Assembly (NCBI GenBank): GCA_021819345.1
Contig: JAKARG010000096.1
Location: forward strand, 1 to 9,556
DNA: 9,556 nucleotides
Direction of reading: 5' to 3'
Source of the DNA: Actinomycetes bacterium
GTDB lineage: Bacteria; Actinomycetota; Acidimicrobiia; Acidimicrobiales; Palsa-688
A program made the position numbers and the translations under genes. Numbering within the stretch: the first letter of the stretch is position 1; each line of letters starts with the position of its first letter. The notes beneath the pieces are model-generated. The model had not been told where the DNA came from and made no database searches. It saw only the letters and a list, made by a program, of their open reading frames with translations. Of this stretch, positions 1 through 6,248 are shown in pieces.

Positions 1-1
1 C

Positions 2-91
2 CGATCTCTCGTTCTAGATCCCGGGACCGTGGTCCATACCGGCCACGGCGAGGACACGACGGTCGGGGCCGAGGCCGCCGCTCTCGGGTAG
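2..91 (+). CDS. MBL-fold metallo-hydrolase, C-terminal fragment
   Basis: The frame starting at base 2 is open from the window edge to a TAG at 89-91 and encodes 29 residues. They contain PGTVVHTGHGEDTTVGAE, which matches the C-terminal signature of glyoxalase II-like metallo-beta-lactamase-fold hydrolases (T-x-V-x-x-G-H-G-x-x-T-T-[IV]-G-x-E). In that family the His of the GHG motif is one of the metal ligands. Only the tail is visible, so the substrate cannot be assigned; many members are thioesterases or hydroxyacylglutathione hydrolase-like. The gene lies upstream of icmF on the same strand, 99 bp away, but icmF appears to have its own promoter. The call rests on a short motif, so family is likely and function unknown. 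Confidence 0.7.
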   Translation, partial: RSLVLDPGTVVHTGHGEDTTVGAEAAALG

Positions 92-110
92 CGCCGGCAC
101 CCGTGGGCGC
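91..110 (+). terminator. Possible weak terminator hairpin after the MBL-fold gene
   Basis: GCGCC at 91-95 pairs with GGCGC at 106-110 around a 10-nt loop, directly after the TAG at 89-91. There is no T-tract, so an intrinsic terminator is only a possibility. In DNA this rich in G and C, short stems also arise by chance. Confidence 0.2.
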
Positions 111-166
111 CCGGTCCAGCGGAGCGGCGGTCGGCCAGGAACCAGCGGGGTGGCGGTCCACCGGAA

Positions 167-182
167 ACTAGGACGTCCTAGT
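167..182. promoter_or_regulatory. Perfect 16-bp palindrome, probable operator of icmF
   Basis: ACTAGGACGTCCTAGT is identical to its own reverse complement over all 16 bases. It ends 8 nt before the icmF GTG and overlaps the first four bases of the candidate -10 box TAGTAT (179-184). An uninterrupted dyad on the promoter core is what a homodimeric repressor site, such as a TetR-family operator, would look like. No regulator gene is in the window, so the binding protein is unknown. Confidence 0.7.
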
Positions 183-184
183 AT
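179..184 (+). promoter_or_regulatory. Candidate -10 box of a leaderless icmF mRNA
   Basis: TAGTAT fits the actinobacterial TANNNT -10 pattern and matches four of six bases of TATAAT. Six nucleotides separate it from the GTG at 191, so transcription would begin at or next to the start codon. No Shine-Dalgarno sequence is visible in the preceding bases, which agrees with leaderless translation. The TAG at 179-181 is also an in-frame stop, so translation cannot start upstream. No convincing -35 element is seen; the region at 149-162 can instead form a small GGTGG/CCACC hairpin. Confidence 0.5.
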
Positions 185-190
185 GTAGGC

Positions 191-3100
191 GTGGTCGACG
201 ACCAGCAGACCCCCGATCCGCCGCTACAGGTTCCGCCGCTGCACGTCCCGTCCCGACCGGTCCGCTTCGTGACCGCGGCCAGCCTCTTCGACGGCCACGA
301 CGCAGCGATCAACGTCATGCGCCGCCTGCTGCAGCGCCAGGGGGCCGAGGTGGTGCATCTCGGCCACGATCGCTCCGTCGACGAGGTCGTCGCCGCTGCG
401 GTCGAAGAGGACGCCGACGCGGTCGCGGTCAGCTCCTACCAGGGCGGTCACAACGAGTACTTCCGCTACCTGGTCGACCGCCTGCGCGCCGTGGGACGCA
501 GTCGGGTGCGGATCTACGGCGGGGGAGGAGGGGTGATCCTCGCGGAGGAGGTCTCCGCCCTGCAGGGCTACGGGGTGAGCCGGATCTTCACCCCCGAAGA
601 CGGTCAGCGCCTCGGGCTGGAGGCGATGGTCAACACCATGATCGCCGAGTGCGACCTGGCCGGCCGGCCGGAGCTCGACGAGGCCGAGTGGGAGCGGCTC
701 GGCTCCTGGGACGCCGGTGCCTTGGCTCGGGTGGTGACGGCGATCGTCGAGGGCACGCTCGACGCGCCCAGGCTCGAGGTGCTGCGCCGGGCGGCTGCGG
801 TCGCTGCCCCGCGGGTCCCCGTGCTCGGCGTGACCGGTACCGGTGGGGCCGGCAAGAGCTCGCTCACCGACGAGCTGGTCCGCCGTCTCCGCCTCGACCA
901 GGAGGACAAGCTCGCCATCGCGGTGATCGCCGTCGATCCGACCCGGCGCAAGGGGGGAGGCGCGCTGCTCGGTGACCGGATCCGGATGGGATCGATCGAC
1001 GGCGACCGGGTCTGGTTCCGTTCGCTCGCCACCAGGGCCTCGCTGAGCGAGGTGCCCGACACCCTGGCGGACGTGATCGCCGCCACCCGTGCGGGCGGGG
1101 CGGACCTGGTCGTGCTGGAGACCCCGGGGATCGGCCAGGGGGACGCAGCCGTGGTCGGCTTGGCGGACGTCTCGCTCTACGTGATGACCCCGGAGTTCGG
1201 GGCGGCCAGCCAGCTCGAGAAGATCGACATGCTGGAGCTGGCCGACGTCGTCGCGATCAACAAGTTCGACCGGCGCGGCGGCGCCGACGCCCTGCGCGAC
1301 GTCCGCCGTCAGCTCGCCCGGGACCCGGAGCGCAAGGGGGTCCGCCACGAGGAGCTACCCGTGTTCGGGACGGTCGCCTCCCGGTTCAACGACGACGGGG
1401 TCACGGCCCTCTACCACGAGCTGCGCGACCGGCTGGCCGGCCGCGGCCTGGGGGTCACCGCCGGGACCTTGGCGAGGGTGACGACCCGGACCAGCTCCTT
1501 GCACGAGGCGGTCGTCCCTGCCTCCCGGAGCCGCTACCTGGCGGAGATCGCCGGCACGGTCAGGGCCTACCATGCCCGCACCGAGGTGCTGGCCGCCGCG
1601 GCGCGTCGCCGCCAGCAGGCACGCGAGGTCGCAGCCGCCCTGGAAGACGCGGTCGTAGCCCGGGCCGCTGCCGTGCCGGCGGGGGGAGCGGTAGCCCCGG
1701 GGGGTTCCGTAGCCCCCGAGGGTTCCGTAGCCGCAGGTGGCGCCGTGCCGGCCGGGGGCGCCGTGCCGGCGGCTCGACGCGATCACGAGGTGGCGGCGAG
1801 CGCGGTCCGGGCGCTCGAGCGCGAAGCCGATGCAGCCCTCGACGAGCCGAGCCGAGCCGCCCTGTCGGCTTGGCCGGAGGTGGTGCGCCGATACCGCGAC
1901 GGGGACGACAACTACCGCCAGTCGCTGTCGGGGAGCCGGGTACCCCGGGTCGCGCTGCCCCGTACCAGCGACGAGGGTGACCTGCTGCGCTGGATCCGAT
2001 CGGAGAACCTGCCAGGGTCCTTTCCCTATGCCGCCGGGGTCTTCCCGGCGAAGCGCGTCGGGGAGGACCCGATCCGGATGTTCGCCGGCGAGGGTGACCC
2101 GATGCGCACCAACCGCCGCTTCCACCTCCTCGCCGACGGGCAGCCGGCCACCCGCCTGTCGACCGCCTTCGACTCGGTGACCCTCTACGGCCGGGACCCC
2201 GATCCCCGTCCCGACGTCTACGGCAAGGTGGGCAACGCCGGGGTCTCGGTCGCGACCCTCGACGACATGAAGGCCCTGTTCGACGGCTTCGACCTGCTGT
2301 CGCCGACCACGTCGGTCTCGATGACGATCAACGGGCCGGCGCCGACCATCCTCGCGATGTTCTTCGCCACCGTCGTAGACCAGGCGATGGACCGCCGCCG
2401 GGCGGAGCTCGGCCGGGAGCCGACCCCGGATGAGGCCGATGCCGTGCGCGCCGACGCCCTCGGGCGGGTGCGGGGCACGGTCCAGGCGGACATCTTGAAA
2501 GAGGACCAGGGCCAGAACACCTGCATCTTCTCGACGGACTTCTCGCTCCAGATGATGGGCGACGTCCAGGAGTGGTTCGCCGCCAACGGCGTCCGGCACT
2601 TCTACTCGGCGTCGATCAGCGGCTACCACATCGCCGAGGCGGGAGCCAACCCGATAACCCAGCTGGCCTTCACGCTGGCCAACGGGTTCACCTATGTCGA
2701 GGCGTACCTCGCCCGGGGGATGGAGGTGGACGACTTCGCGCCCAACCTGTCGTTCTTCTTCTCCAACGGGATGGACCCCGAGTACACCGTGATCGGCCGG
2801 GTCGCCCGCAGGATCTGGGCGCTCGCCATGCGAGAGCGCTACGGCGCCGGTCCCCGTTCGCAGCGCCTCAAGTACCACGTCCAGACCTCGGGCCGCTCCC
2901 TGCACGCGCAGGAAATGGCCTTCAACGACATCCGAACCACCCTTCAAGCCCTGTGCGCGATCTACGACAACGCCAACAGCCTGCACACCAACGCCTACGA
3001 CGAGGCGGTCACCACCCCGACGACCGCGTCGGTGCGCCGGGCGATGGCGATCCAGATGATCATCAACAAGGAATGGGGGTTGGCGTCCAACGAGAACCCC

Positions 3101-3571
3101 CTGCAGGGCAGCTTCGTCGTCGAGGAGCTGACCGACCTCGTCGAGGGCGCCGTGCTCGACGAGCTCGACCGGCTGTCGGAGCGCGGCGGGGTGCTCGGGG
3201 CGATGGAGACCGGCTACCAGCGGGGGAGGATCCAGGACGAGTCGATGCTCTACGAGTCGGCAAAGCACGACGGGAGCCTGCCGATAGTCGGGGTCAACAC
3301 CTTCCGCCACCCCGACGGTGAGGCCGTCGAGCAGGGGATCCCCCTGGCCCGCTCGACCGACGAGGAGAAGCAGTCCCAGCTCGACCGGCTCGCAGGGTTC
3401 AAGGCCCGCCACGCCCTGGAGAGCCCTGCAATGCTCGCCCGGATCCGGGAAGAGGCGCTGGCCGGCCGGAACGTGTTCGCGGTGCTGATCGAGGCCGTGC
3501 GGGTCTGCAGCCTCGGCCAGATCACCGAGTGCCTCTTCGAGGTGGGGGGTCGTTACCGGCGGAACCTCTAG
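191..3571 (+). CDS. icmF: Fused isobutyryl-CoA mutase IcmF (B12 domain, G-protein chaperone and mutase)
   Basis: Adenosylcobalamin-dependent mutase interconverting isobutyryl-CoA and n-butyryl-CoA, with its own GTPase chaperone in the same cytosolic chain. At 1126 residues it is close to the roughly 1090-1100 of characterised IcmF proteins. Domain order is as in that family. The N-terminal B12-binding domain (about 24-155) has SLFDGHDAA with base-off ligand His36, SSYQGGH, and a glycine run at 110-114. The MeaB-like G domain (about 205-420) has Walker A G216-TGGAGKS, ETPGIGQGD at 310-318 and NKFD at 357-360. A linker (about 430-590) leads to the catalytic barrel. Gln775 in GQNTCIF sits where methylmalonyl-CoA mutase has its carboxylate-binding Arg, supporting an isobutyryl-type substrate; related substrates such as isovaleryl- or pivalyl-CoA cannot be excluded. 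The start is GTG at 191, because an in-frame TAG lies at 179-181 with no start codon between. Odd feature: 18-bp repeats in the linker. The gene is probably monocistronic. Confidence 0.96.
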   Translation: MVDDQQTPDPPLQVPPLHVPSRPVRFVTAASLFDGHDAAINVMRRLLQRQGAEVVHLGHDRSVDEVVAAAVEEDADAVAVSSYQGGHNEYFRYLVDRLRAVGRSRVRIYGGGGGVILAEEVSALQGYGVSRIFTPEDGQRLGLEAMVNTMIAECDLAGRPELDEAEWERLGSWDAGALARVVTAIVEGTLDAPRLEVLRRAAAVAAPRVPVLGVTGTGGAGKSSLTDELVRRLRLDQEDKLAIAVIAVDPTRRKGGGALLGDRIRMGSIDGDRVWFRSLATRASLSEVPDTLADVIAATRAGGADLVVLETPGIGQGDAAVVGLADVSLYVMTPEFGAASQLEKIDMLELADVVAINKFDRRGGADALRDVRRQLARDPERKGVRHEELPVFGTVASRFNDDGVTALYHELRDRLAGRGLGVTAGTLARVTTRTSSLHEAVVPASRSRYLAEIAGTVRAYHARTEVLAAAARRRQQAREVAAALEDAVVARAAAVPAGGAVAPGGSVAPEGSVAAGGAVPAGGAVPAARRDHEVAASAVRALEREADAALDEPSRAALSAWPEVVRRYRDGDDNYRQSLSGSRVPRVALPRTSDEGDLLRWIRSENLPGSFPYAAGVFPAKRVGEDPIRMFAGEGDPMRTNRRFHLLADGQPATRLSTAFDSVTLYGRDPDPRPDVYGKVGNAGVSVATLDDMKALFDGFDLLSPTTSVSMTINGPAPTILAMFFATVVDQAMDRRRAELGREPTPDEADAVRADALGRVRGTVQADILKEDQGQNTCIFSTDFSLQMMGDVQEWFAANGVRHFYSASISGYHIAEAGANPITQLAFTLANGFTYVEAYLARGMEVDDFAPNLSFFFSNGMDPEYTVIGRVARRIWALAMRERYGAGPRSQRLKYHVQTSGRSLHAQEMAFNDIRTTLQALCAIYDNANSLHTNAYDEAVTTPTTASVRRAMAIQMIINKEWGLASNENPLQGSFVVEELTDLVEGAVLDELDRLSERGGVLGAMETGYQRGRIQDESMLYESAKHDGSLPIVGVNTFRHPDGEAVEQGIPLARSTDEEKQSQLDRLAGFKARHALESPAMLARIREEALAGRNVFAVLIEAVRVCSLGQITECLFEVGGRYRRNL
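1673..1780 (+). repeat. 18-bp in-frame tandem repeat in the IcmF linker
   Basis: Five consecutive 18-bp units start at 1673, 1691, 1709, 1727 and 1745, and a sixth, partly degenerate unit starts at 1763. Each opens with GTG or GTA followed by a C/G-rich stretch. They encode six-residue units VPAGGA, VAPGGS, VAPEGS, VAAGGA, VPAGGA and VPAARR (about residues 495-530). The stretch is an Ala/Gly/Pro-rich, low-complexity and probably flexible tether between the G-protein part and the mutase barrel, flanked by helical, charged Ala/Arg/Glu sequence. The period is a multiple of three, so gain or loss of units would keep the frame. Confidence 0.92.
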
Positions 3572-4407
3572 CCAGCGGGAGCCGGCCGCGACCCACCAGA
3601 GCCGAACGAGGCGATCACCTGGTCCGACAGCGGCGGCCATGCCCGCTTGGCCCAGGGTCCCCACGCCCGGTCGGCCAGCTCGGCGCAGGCGACGCCGGCG
3701 AGCGGGTCGACCCAGAGGAAGGACCCCGAGCGGCCGAAGTGCCCGAAGGTCTCCGGTGAGCAGGCCCGCCCGGTCCAGTGCGGGTCCTTACCGGAGCGGA
3801 TCTCGAAGCCGAGGCCCCAGTCGTTGGGGCTCTGCAGGCCGTAGCCGGGGAGGACGCCGTCCAGATGGGGAAAGGCCACGCTGGTGGCGCGAGCGACCGT
3901 CGCGGAGGACAGGAGACGGGGGGCGAGCAGCTCCGCCCCGAGGCGGGCCAGGTCGTCGAGCGGGCCCTCTGCCCCGGAGGCCGGCGAGCCGGCGAAGGCG
4001 GTCGCCGTCATCCCAAGCGGGTCGAGGACCGCCTCGCGCAGGTAGTCGACGAAGGGCATCCCCGAGGCCTCTGCGAGCGCCCTGCCGAGCAGCTCGAAGC
4101 CGGCGTTGGAGTAGATCCGGCGCGACCCCGGCGAGGCGATCGGCTCGGGGGTGTCGGGAGCGAGGCCCGAGGCGTGGGCGAGAAGGTGGGCGACCGTCGA
4201 GCCTGGTGGGCCGAGGGGCTCGTCGAGGCCGAGGGTGCCCTCCTCGACCGCCACGAGCACGCCGAGGGCGGTGAGGAGCTTGCTGACAGAGGCCCACGGC
4301 CGGACGCGCTCGGCTCCGCCCGTGGTGGCCGCTGTCCCAGCTGGCGTCACGACGGCGACAGCGGCGACCGCCGGCCATCCGGCGACGGCTGCGAGGGGGT
4401 CAGGCAC
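3568..4407 (-). CDS. Serine hydrolase, class C beta-lactamase / EstB-like family
   Basis: Serine hydrolase of the beta-lactamase / penicillin-binding-protein superfamily, 279 residues. Visible motifs are S40-V-S-K43 (catalytic Ser and Lys), Y99-S-N101 (the Tyr-x-Asn motif) and H223-F-G225, which stands where this branch carries HxG in place of KTG. Family members include carboxylesterases, D-Ala-D-Ala carboxypeptidase-like enzymes and beta-lactamase-like proteins, so the substrate is not settled. No signal peptide is evident, suggesting a cytoplasmic esterase or peptidase, unless the true start is elsewhere. The GTG start at 4407 overlaps the end of the upstream lipoprotein gene by 8 nt, consistent with translational coupling. 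The TAG stop reads the complement of 3568-3570 and shares the bases CTAG with the icmF stop. It is somewhat short for the family (many members run to 350-400 aa), with the missing length mainly at the N terminus and in loops. Confidence 0.88.
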   Translation of the reverse strand: MPDPLAAVAGWPAVAAVAVVTPAGTAATTGGAERVRPWASVSKLLTALGVLVAVEEGTLGLDEPLGPPGSTVAHLLAHASGLAPDTPEPIASPGSRRIYSNAGFELLGRALAEASGMPFVDYLREAVLDPLGMTATAFAGSPASGAEGPLDDLARLGAELLAPRLLSSATVARATSVAFPHLDGVLPGYGLQSPNDWGLGFEIRSGKDPHWTGRACSPETFGHFGRSGSFLWVDPLAGVACAELADRAWGPWAKRAWPPLSDQVIASFGSGGSRPAPAG

Positions 4408-5356
4408 CGGTCCCTGGGGCCGGGCAGTCGAGGGCGCTCGAGAGCACCTCGAGGTTGTACTCCATCAGCTCGAAGTAGCCCTTGCGGTGCCCGGGCCACC
4501 CGCCCGGTGGCTCTCCGGTGAGGGGGTCGAGCGTGCCGAGCCTCACCCCTGCCTCGGCCTGCACCTCGAGGAGGCCGTCGAGGGGCTGCCATACGTCCCG
4601 GTAGATCTCGTGGACACCGAGGCGTCGGACCAGGGCGACCTCGCGCTCCACGATCGACTGCGGTGGCCGCAGCGGCTGGTCCCGGGAGCCGTTGATGGCC
4701 ACCACCTTCAGCAGGTAGCGCCCGTCGAGGAGGCCGAAGGTCGGGTCCGAGGCGGCGATGGTGTGCAGTGGGCAGGCGCCGAGCGTGCTCAGGTAGTCCC
4801 CGTCGAGCGAGCCGAGCAGGGCCTGCTCGTTGTCCTCTCCGTTTGCGAAGGTGCCCTTGGCGGCCGGGTCGACCCTCTCCAGCGCGGACCCGATGCTCCT
4901 TGCGACCTGCTCCATCCGGAAGGGGCTCAGCCACGGGTAGGCGGGGAGGCCGGGGTCCGCCTCGGACAGGTCGAGCACGTGTGCCGAGCCGGCCGCCGCA
5001 GCGTCGAACGACGGTTGGAACCCGCCCCCAGCCTCGATCACCAGCCCGGCGGAGCGGACCCGGGCGGCCTCGGCGGGGTCGAGCTCGTAGGTCCTCGGGT
5101 CCTCTCCGGGGGGCACCACGTCGACGACGTGGACGTTGCCCTGGCCGATCTCGCTCGCCGCCTGCTGCAGCGCCCACAAGCCGGTCACGACGGTCACCAC
5201 CGGGGCGCCTCGGGTCGCCTCCGCCTTGGCCGGCCCCCCGCAGCCTGCAGCGAGGACGGCGAGGGCGGTCGCCCCTGCGGCCAGGCCGGTCAGCCGTCGG
5301 GCGCCGGGCAGCCACCCCGTGCGCTGGCGGCGGCCATCTCGACGGGTCCTGCTCAT
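4400..5356 (-). CDS. ZnuA/TroA-like substrate-binding lipoprotein lacking canonical metal histidines
   Basis: Predicted lipid-anchored extracytoplasmic binding protein of the metal ABC transporter (TroA/ZnuA, cluster A-I) fold, 318 residues. A basic N terminus and hydrophobic stretch end in lipobox LAAGC with Cys39. Family landmarks follow: PPGEDPRTYELDP (82-94), GLVIEAGGGF (104-113), YPWLSP (140-145), SDPTFG (203-208), LKVVAING (216-223), the TLDPL region (275-279) and the C-terminal YFELMEYNLE (294-303). In a hand alignment the usual ligand histidines are replaced: PxDPH becomes PGEDPR (Arg88), the PHxWLDP site becomes AYPWLSP, and the HDAF site becomes DPTF. Asp204 and Asp277 could still be carboxylate ligands. 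No ABC ATPase or permease gene is adjacent. I chose ATG at 5356, preceded by a G-rich GGGGGCGG, over an in-frame TTG at 5377 that would add seven residues. The gene lies 51 bp downstream of the deacetylase and overlaps the serine hydrolase start. Confidence 0.85.
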   Translation of the reverse strand: MSRTRRDGRRQRTGWLPGARRLTGLAAGATALAVLAAGCGGPAKAEATRGAPVVTVVTGLWALQQAASEIGQGNVHVVDVVPPGEDPRTYELDPAEAARVRSAGLVIEAGGGFQPSFDAAAAGSAHVLDLSEADPGLPAYPWLSPFRMEQVARSIGSALERVDPAAKGTFANGEDNEQALLGSLDGDYLSTLGACPLHTIAASDPTFGLLDGRYLLKVVAINGSRDQPLRPPQSIVEREVALVRRLGVHEIYRDVWQPLDGLLEVQAEAGVRLGTLDPLTGEPPGGWPGHRKGYFELMEYNLEVLSSALDCPAPGTGA

Positions 5357-5407
5357 CCGCCCCCATTGGATCGGCAAGCGGGTGCTACGGCAAGTCGGCC
5401 GGCCTGG

Positions 5408-6178
5408 TCAGCGGCCTCGGCCGATGCCGTGCTCGCGGAGCGGTCCGACGGCGAGGCCCGCCGCCTGCCAGTCGCCGGCCAGGGCCGGCAGGGCCGTGAG
5501 CGTGCGCTTCCAGCTCCCGGGCGCCGAGGTCAGGTCGGAGTCGTGGAGCAGGACCGTGGCTCCGGGGCGCATCGTGGCGCGGACCTCCGCGACGACGTCC
5601 TCGGCCTCGATCCCGGGGCGCCAATCGCGCCCCCAGGTCGTCCAGAGAACAGGTCGGAGACCGGTCCGGCGCGCAGCGACGAGCGAGGAGGCCGCCAACG
5701 CCCCGTAGGGAGGGCGGAACCACCGCAGCTCCACCCCCGAGGCCTCCTCGATGAGGTCGCGTGCCCGGCGTAGGTCGTCGGTGACCCATCCTGCGGGTCG
5801 CAGCAGGTGGTTGGCATGGGTGTCGCCGTGGACCCCGAGCTCGTGGCCCCGCTCGACGATCTCCGCGCAGAGCCCTCTCGCGCGACGCACCTGCGAGCCG
5901 AGAAGGAAGAACGTCGCTGCCAGGCCGAGACGCTCGAGCTCGTCCAGGAAGGCCGGGGTCGACTCCGGGTCGGGACCGTCGTCGAAGCTCAGCGCGACGT
6001 GGTCGGACCGGCCGACCCCGGCCAGTCCGGGAAGCACGACCGAGCGGGCCCGACGGAGGAAGACGATCCCGGGTGCGAGGTGGGCGAAGGCCCCGGCTGC
6101 CACGGTGGCGACACCGAGAGCCCCGGCGTGGACCAACCGGCGCCGCTCGCTCCGAGCGGGCCGGCGCGTCGGTTGCAC
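5408..6178 (-). CDS. Polysaccharide deacetylase (NodB-homology, carbohydrate esterase 4)
   Basis: Metal-dependent N- or O-deacetylase of the carbohydrate esterase 4 family, probably acting on peptidoglycan or another surface glycan. With the GTG at 6178 it has 256 residues. All the usual NodB motifs are present: SFDDGPD at 64-70 (Asp66 catalytic base, Asp67 metal ligand), H117-GDT-H121 (metal histidines), R155-PPYG, D185-W186, and LLHD at 210-213. The N terminus is Arg-rich (ERRR at 11-14) and followed by a hydrophobic Ala/Gly/Val stretch (about 15-38), which looks like a membrane anchor or a secretion signal, possibly Tat-like. A longer reading from TTG at 6265 exists but would run across the start of the divergent ligase gene, so GTG 6178 is preferred, with moderate certainty. 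It is the first gene of a leftward group with the lipoprotein and serine hydrolase. Confidence 0.9.
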   Translation of the reverse strand: MQPTRRPARSERRRLVHAGALGVATVAAGAFAHLAPGIVFLRRARSVVLPGLAGVGRSDHVALSFDDGPDPESTPAFLDELERLGLAATFFLLGSQVRRARGLCAEIVERGHELGVHGDTHANHLLRPAGWVTDDLRRARDLIEEASGVELRWFRPPYGALAASSLVAARRTGLRPVLWTTWGRDWRPGIEAEDVVAEVRATMRPGATVLLHDSDLTSAPGSWKRTLTALPALAGDWQAAGLAVGPLREHGIGRGR

Positions 6179-6248
6179 GCTTGCCCAAGGTAGCCGAGGC
6201 CCGCGATCACTAGCGTTGGGCGGTCGCTCGGAGAGAGGGGAGCCAGAG
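6179..6248. promoter_or_regulatory. Divergent promoter region between deacetylase and acyl-CoA ligase
   Basis: The 70 bp between two divergent start codons must hold both promoters, if each gene has its own. Rightward, TAGCGT at 6211-6216 is a weak TANNNT -10 candidate. Leftward, the complement of 6187-6192 reads TACCTT, 8 nt before the deacetylase GTG, which would give a nearly leaderless transcript. I see no clear -35 elements and no strong palindrome here. Confidence 0.4.
6236..6242 (+). promoter_or_regulatory. Ribosome binding site fixing the acyl-CoA ligase start
   Basis: AGGGGAG lies 6 nt before GTG 6249, a normal Shine-Dalgarno spacing. It favours 6249 over the in-frame GTG at 6255 and over far-upstream in-frame starts that would cross the deacetylase gene. 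Confidence 0.65.

Noticed and set aside
657..670. GGCCGGCC-type repeats and similar short GC palindromes within icmF
   Set aside because: Short symmetrical GC strings are expected by chance at this base composition and fall on ordinary codons.
224..1348. 374-codon minus-strand frame opposite the icmF N terminus
   Set aside because: No domain or motif is recognisable; the composition is that of an antisense shadow of the B12 and G domains.
1673..1780. The 18-bp repeats as a CRISPR-like array
   Set aside because: The units are contiguous without spacers, diverged and in frame, encoding a peptide linker.
1355..3664. 769-codon open frame on the minus strand opposite icmF
   Set aside because: It is a mirror of the icmF codons in GC-rich DNA, is rich in Arg/Gly/Val/His without recognisable domains, and lies fully antisense to a gene with unmistakable motifs.
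4151..5773. 540-codon plus-strand frame across the envelope cluster
   Set aside because: It spans parts of three minus-strand genes with clear motifs and has no recognisable domain, so it is a shadow.
5751..6248. N-terminal extension of the acyl-CoA ligase to 682 residues
   Set aside because: The extra residues are antisense to the deacetylase and low in complexity, while GTG 6249 has a well-spaced AGGGGAG and gives the usual family length.
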